64,000 bases of DNA from Paenibacillus methanolicus (GTDB lineage: Bacteria; Bacillota; Bacilli; Paenibacillales; Paenibacillaceae). The notes beneath the pieces are model-generated. The model made no database searches. It worked only from the letters and a program-made list of their open reading frames with translations, and was not told the DNA's origin. Positions 62,366 to 64,000 of this stretch are shown in pieces (the first letter of the stretch is position 1; every line of letters starts with the position of its first letter). The position numbers and the translations under genes were made by a program. The DNA is taken from NCBI RefSeq assembly GCF_008124765.1, contig NZ_VNHS01000001.1, positions 1,116,001-1,180,000 on the forward strand. The letters are read 5' to 3'.

Positions 62366-62410
62366 ACAACCTTTGATGTGCGTACGCGCGTCAGAGGTTG
62401 TTCTTTTTTT
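62366..62410 (+). terminator. Terminator of the glycosyltransferase pair
   Basis: Imperfect stem ACAACCTTTGATGTGCG / CGCGTCAGAGGTTGT followed by a run of seven T residues. Confidence 0.75.
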
Positions 62411-62484
62411 GGCGATGTGCTTTGATTGAAAGGTAAGCGAAAAGGATAAGGTTAAAGTAGATGCGCATCGTCAGGAGGATGAAC

Positions 62485-62823
62485 ATGAAAGTACAGGCGT
62501 CGATCATCGTCGCGTTTATTTTTGCGCTGCTCATCGCGCTCTTCGCCGTCGTCAACGTGGAAGCCGTACCCGTCGACTACGTGTGGGGACAATCGAATGT
62601 GCCGTTGATTCTGGTTATTATCGGATCGGCGCTGTTCGGAGGACTGGCTGTCGGCCTGTTCGGCATCGTGCGTCAATACAAACTGACCCGTCGGATACGC
62701 GCGTTGGAGAAACAGACGGCCGGCGCGCATAGCTTCGAAGGCGATAGCGTCCCCGTACCGGTTAAGCCAGAACTTACGGATACGTTGAATCGTTCGGACG
62801 AGTACAAGGAGCGCTTGCCTTAA
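62485..62823 (+). CDS. LapA-domain (DUF1049) membrane protein
   Basis: A 112-residue protein with two transmembrane helices: VQASIIVAFIFALLIALFAVVNVEAVPVDYVWGQSNVPLILVIIGSALFGGLAVGLFG is the LapA_dom pattern. A cytoplasmic basic/coiled stretch (QYKLTRRIRALEKQ) and a polar tail follow. E. coli LapA/LapB act in lipopolysaccharide assembly; the Gram-positive role is unknown. The ATG at 62485 follows AGGAGG. Two earlier in-frame ATGs (62461, 62479) precede or overlap that site. Confidence 0.88.
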   Translation: MKVQASIIVAFIFALLIALFAVVNVEAVPVDYVWGQSNVPLILVIIGSALFGGLAVGLFGIVRQYKLTRRIRALEKQTAGAHSFEGDSVPVPVKPELTDTLNRSDEYKERLP

Positions 62824-62860
62824 GCGCAACTCGTGCACGGCTGATTCAAGATGTACGTCA

Positions 62861-62916
62861 CGACACCCCCTTCTGATCGGCGAAGGTTCGCCAGGTACAG
62901 ACGGGGGTATTTGTCG
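62861..62916. other. Structured inverted-repeat region of unknown role
   Basis: Three nested pairings occur: CGACA/TGTCG (62861-62865, 62912-62916), CCCCC/GGGGG (62866-62870, 62903-62907) and inner GGCGAA/TTCGCC (62879-62884, 62887-62892). There is no T run, so it is not a typical terminator. It lies 38 bases after the LapA-type gene and about 145 bases before the isomerase gene. Confidence 0.4.
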
Positions 62917-63005
62917 CGGTTGGTCATGGTTACCCTCGCAGGATAATGAGCAATAAACCATAATATTTTCCCCAATGCTTCCCTCGTTTGCCCAGATAGA
63001 CACGC

Positions 63006-63011
63006 TATAAT
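63006..63011 (+). promoter_or_regulatory. Candidate -10 element for the isomerase gene
   Basis: A perfect TATAAT 50 bases before the ATG at 63061. A clear -35 at 17 bases was not found. Confidence 0.4.
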
Positions 63012-63060
63012 GAGGAGAGAAGCAGGAATTTCCAATCTAATGCTCAGGAGTGAACTAAGC

Positions 63061-63828
63061 ATGGCCAAACCGGTAGTAGGTTTACAGTTGTACACGCTGC
63101 GTGACCAAACAGAGAAGGATTTTCTAGGTACCATTCGGAAAGTGGCCGCAATGGGCTATCGGGCCGTCGAGTTTGCGGGGTATTACAACACGCCCGCTGC
63201 AGAGTTGAAAGCGCTTTTAGAAGAATTGAAGCTGGAGGCGCCGTCCGCGCATGTCGGCTTGAATTTTAAGGAACCGGAGAACATGTGGACCGATCTGGCC
63301 AAGCAAATCGACTATGCCAAGGAAATCGGCCTCTCGTATCTCGTCGTGCCGTGGGCGCCTTTGCCGGATAGCCCGACGTTGGACGATGTGAAGCAGCTGG
63401 CCGCCACGTTGGAACAAGCCGGCAAACAAGTGACGGCAGCGGGACTTCGGTTCGGCTACCACAACCACGACTTCGAATTCCGCCTCGTCGAAGGCAAGCC
63501 GGTCATCGATCATCTGCTGGAGCTGGTGCCGGCCGAATACCTCATCGCCGAGTTCGACCTGGGCTGGGTGCATGTCGCCGGCCACAATCCGTCCGAATAC
63601 GTGAACAAATACGCGGGACGCGTGCCGCTTGCTCATTTCAAGGATTTCGGCGACGGCCGCAAGGACACCGAAGTCGGGACGGGCTCGGTCGACCTGAAGA
63701 GCGTGCTGGCGATCGCGGAAGACGCGGGCGTCCGTTACTACATCGTCGAGCAGGAAGAATTCGCTTCGTCGTCGCTGGAGAGCGCCGAGATCTGCTTGCG
63801 GTTCTTCCGCGAGAACGGCGTGCTGTAG
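63061..63828 (+). CDS. Sugar-phosphate isomerase/epimerase (xylose-isomerase-like TIM barrel)
   Basis: A 255-residue AP-endonuclease-2/IolE-like TIM barrel. PVVGLQLYTLRDQTEKD opens the barrel. GYRAVEFAGYY, YLVVPWAPL, GLRFGYHNHDFEF (His metal ligand area), IAEFDLGWVHVAGHNP and VPLAHFKDFGDG supply the usual metal-binding Glu, Asp and His positions. Members isomerise sugars or inositol intermediates; substrate unknown. The ATG at 63061 (CAGGAGTG upstream) is preferred over the frame from 63010. It is monocistronic, with its own promoter-like element and terminator. Confidence 0.92.
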   Translation: MAKPVVGLQLYTLRDQTEKDFLGTIRKVAAMGYRAVEFAGYYNTPAAELKALLEELKLEAPSAHVGLNFKEPENMWTDLAKQIDYAKEIGLSYLVVPWAPLPDSPTLDDVKQLAATLEQAGKQVTAAGLRFGYHNHDFEFRLVEGKPVIDHLLELVPAEYLIAEFDLGWVHVAGHNPSEYVNKYAGRVPLAHFKDFGDGRKDTEVGTGSVDLKSVLAIAEDAGVRYYIVEQEEFASSSLESAEICLRFFRENGVL

Positions 63829-63895
63829 GCGGTACGTTGCAATCGGAGCGAGCTAGCTAACCTCGCGTTCGCGAACAAATGATGAGACATATAAG

Positions 63896-63926
63896 AGCTG
63901 GCCGGTCGCTGACCGAGCCGGCTTTT
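63896..63926 (+). terminator. Terminator of the isomerase gene
   Basis: AGCTGGCCGGTC/GACCGAGCCGGCT stem with a GCT loop and five T residues. The 64 bases to the window edge show no clear gene. Confidence 0.8.
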
Positions 63927-64000
63927 TCTGTTGTTGTCGTGTGGCTGCCGCCGCGCTAGTCGGCTGCACGCCACTATTTGCGCCACTTCCGCGCGGTACT

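Noticed and set aside
63950..64000. Possible end of a minus-strand gene at the right edge
   Set aside because: A frame ending in a TAG is open to the edge, but about 15 codons are too few to support a call.

Overview
The window looks like chromosomal DNA of a spore-forming, plant-polysaccharide-degrading member of the Paenibacillaceae (Paenibacillus/Cohnella type). The reasons are a moderately high GC content with strong AGGAGG ribosome binding sites and frequent GTG/TTG starts, three YesM/YesN-type two-component systems paired with sugar-binding lipoproteins, an SLH-anchored giant glycosidase, CcpA-type cre boxes, and proteins of spore-former families (DUF3231, manganese catalase, a CgeD-like glycosyltransferase pair). 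This assignment is inferred from gene content only. I saw no rRNA, tRNA, CRISPR array, phage or intact insertion sequence.

Layout. 1-14.9 kb is mixed housekeeping: a truncated secreted protein, a LysR regulator divergent from asnA, an amino-acid permease with a manganese catalase, an MFS exporter, two DUF3231 genes, a LysE-type exporter, a 5'-truncated Gfo/Idh/MocA oxidoreductase (pseudogene), a membrane protein, and a PadR-regulated heterodimeric ABC multidrug exporter with a striking palindromic operator. 14.9-16.6 kb holds a formylglycine-generating enzyme and a small surface-type protein.

16.7-45.2 kb is carbohydrate-utilisation DNA. The first locus, all on the minus strand, runs binding protein, two permeases, GH43 glycosidase, a second paralogous binding protein, YesM kinase, YesN regulator, with a cre box upstream. 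Next is a GH2 glycosidase divergent from an ArsR-type regulator with paired operators. After a small membrane-protein block (DUF2243-CtaG, a 59-residue protein, DUF378) comes a 2359-residue secreted GH3-CBM-GH30-CBM-CBM-Big2-SLH enzyme, an orphan binding protein without permeases, and a divergent YesM/YesN pair. cre boxes lie in front of the giant enzyme and of the kinase.

45.4-64 kb holds a ChbG/YdjC deacetylase, a GNAT acetyltransferase, a third sugar locus (LplB/LplC-like permeases, binding lipoprotein, YesM, YesN), and a translationally coupled three-gene operon (phosphodiesterase, DUF4091 glycosidase-like protein, metallophosphoesterase). These are followed by a 5TM-GAF-PAS-PAS-GGDEF diguanylate cyclase, two tandem paralogous family-2 glycosyltransferases, a LapA-domain protein and a sugar-phosphate isomerase/epimerase.

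The least explained signals are a multi-hairpin non-coding element present twice (about 26.7-27.1 kb and 54.3-54.6 kb), the PadR operator, the binding protein fused into the kinase operon, and the phosphodiesterase-DUF4091-phosphoesterase operon.
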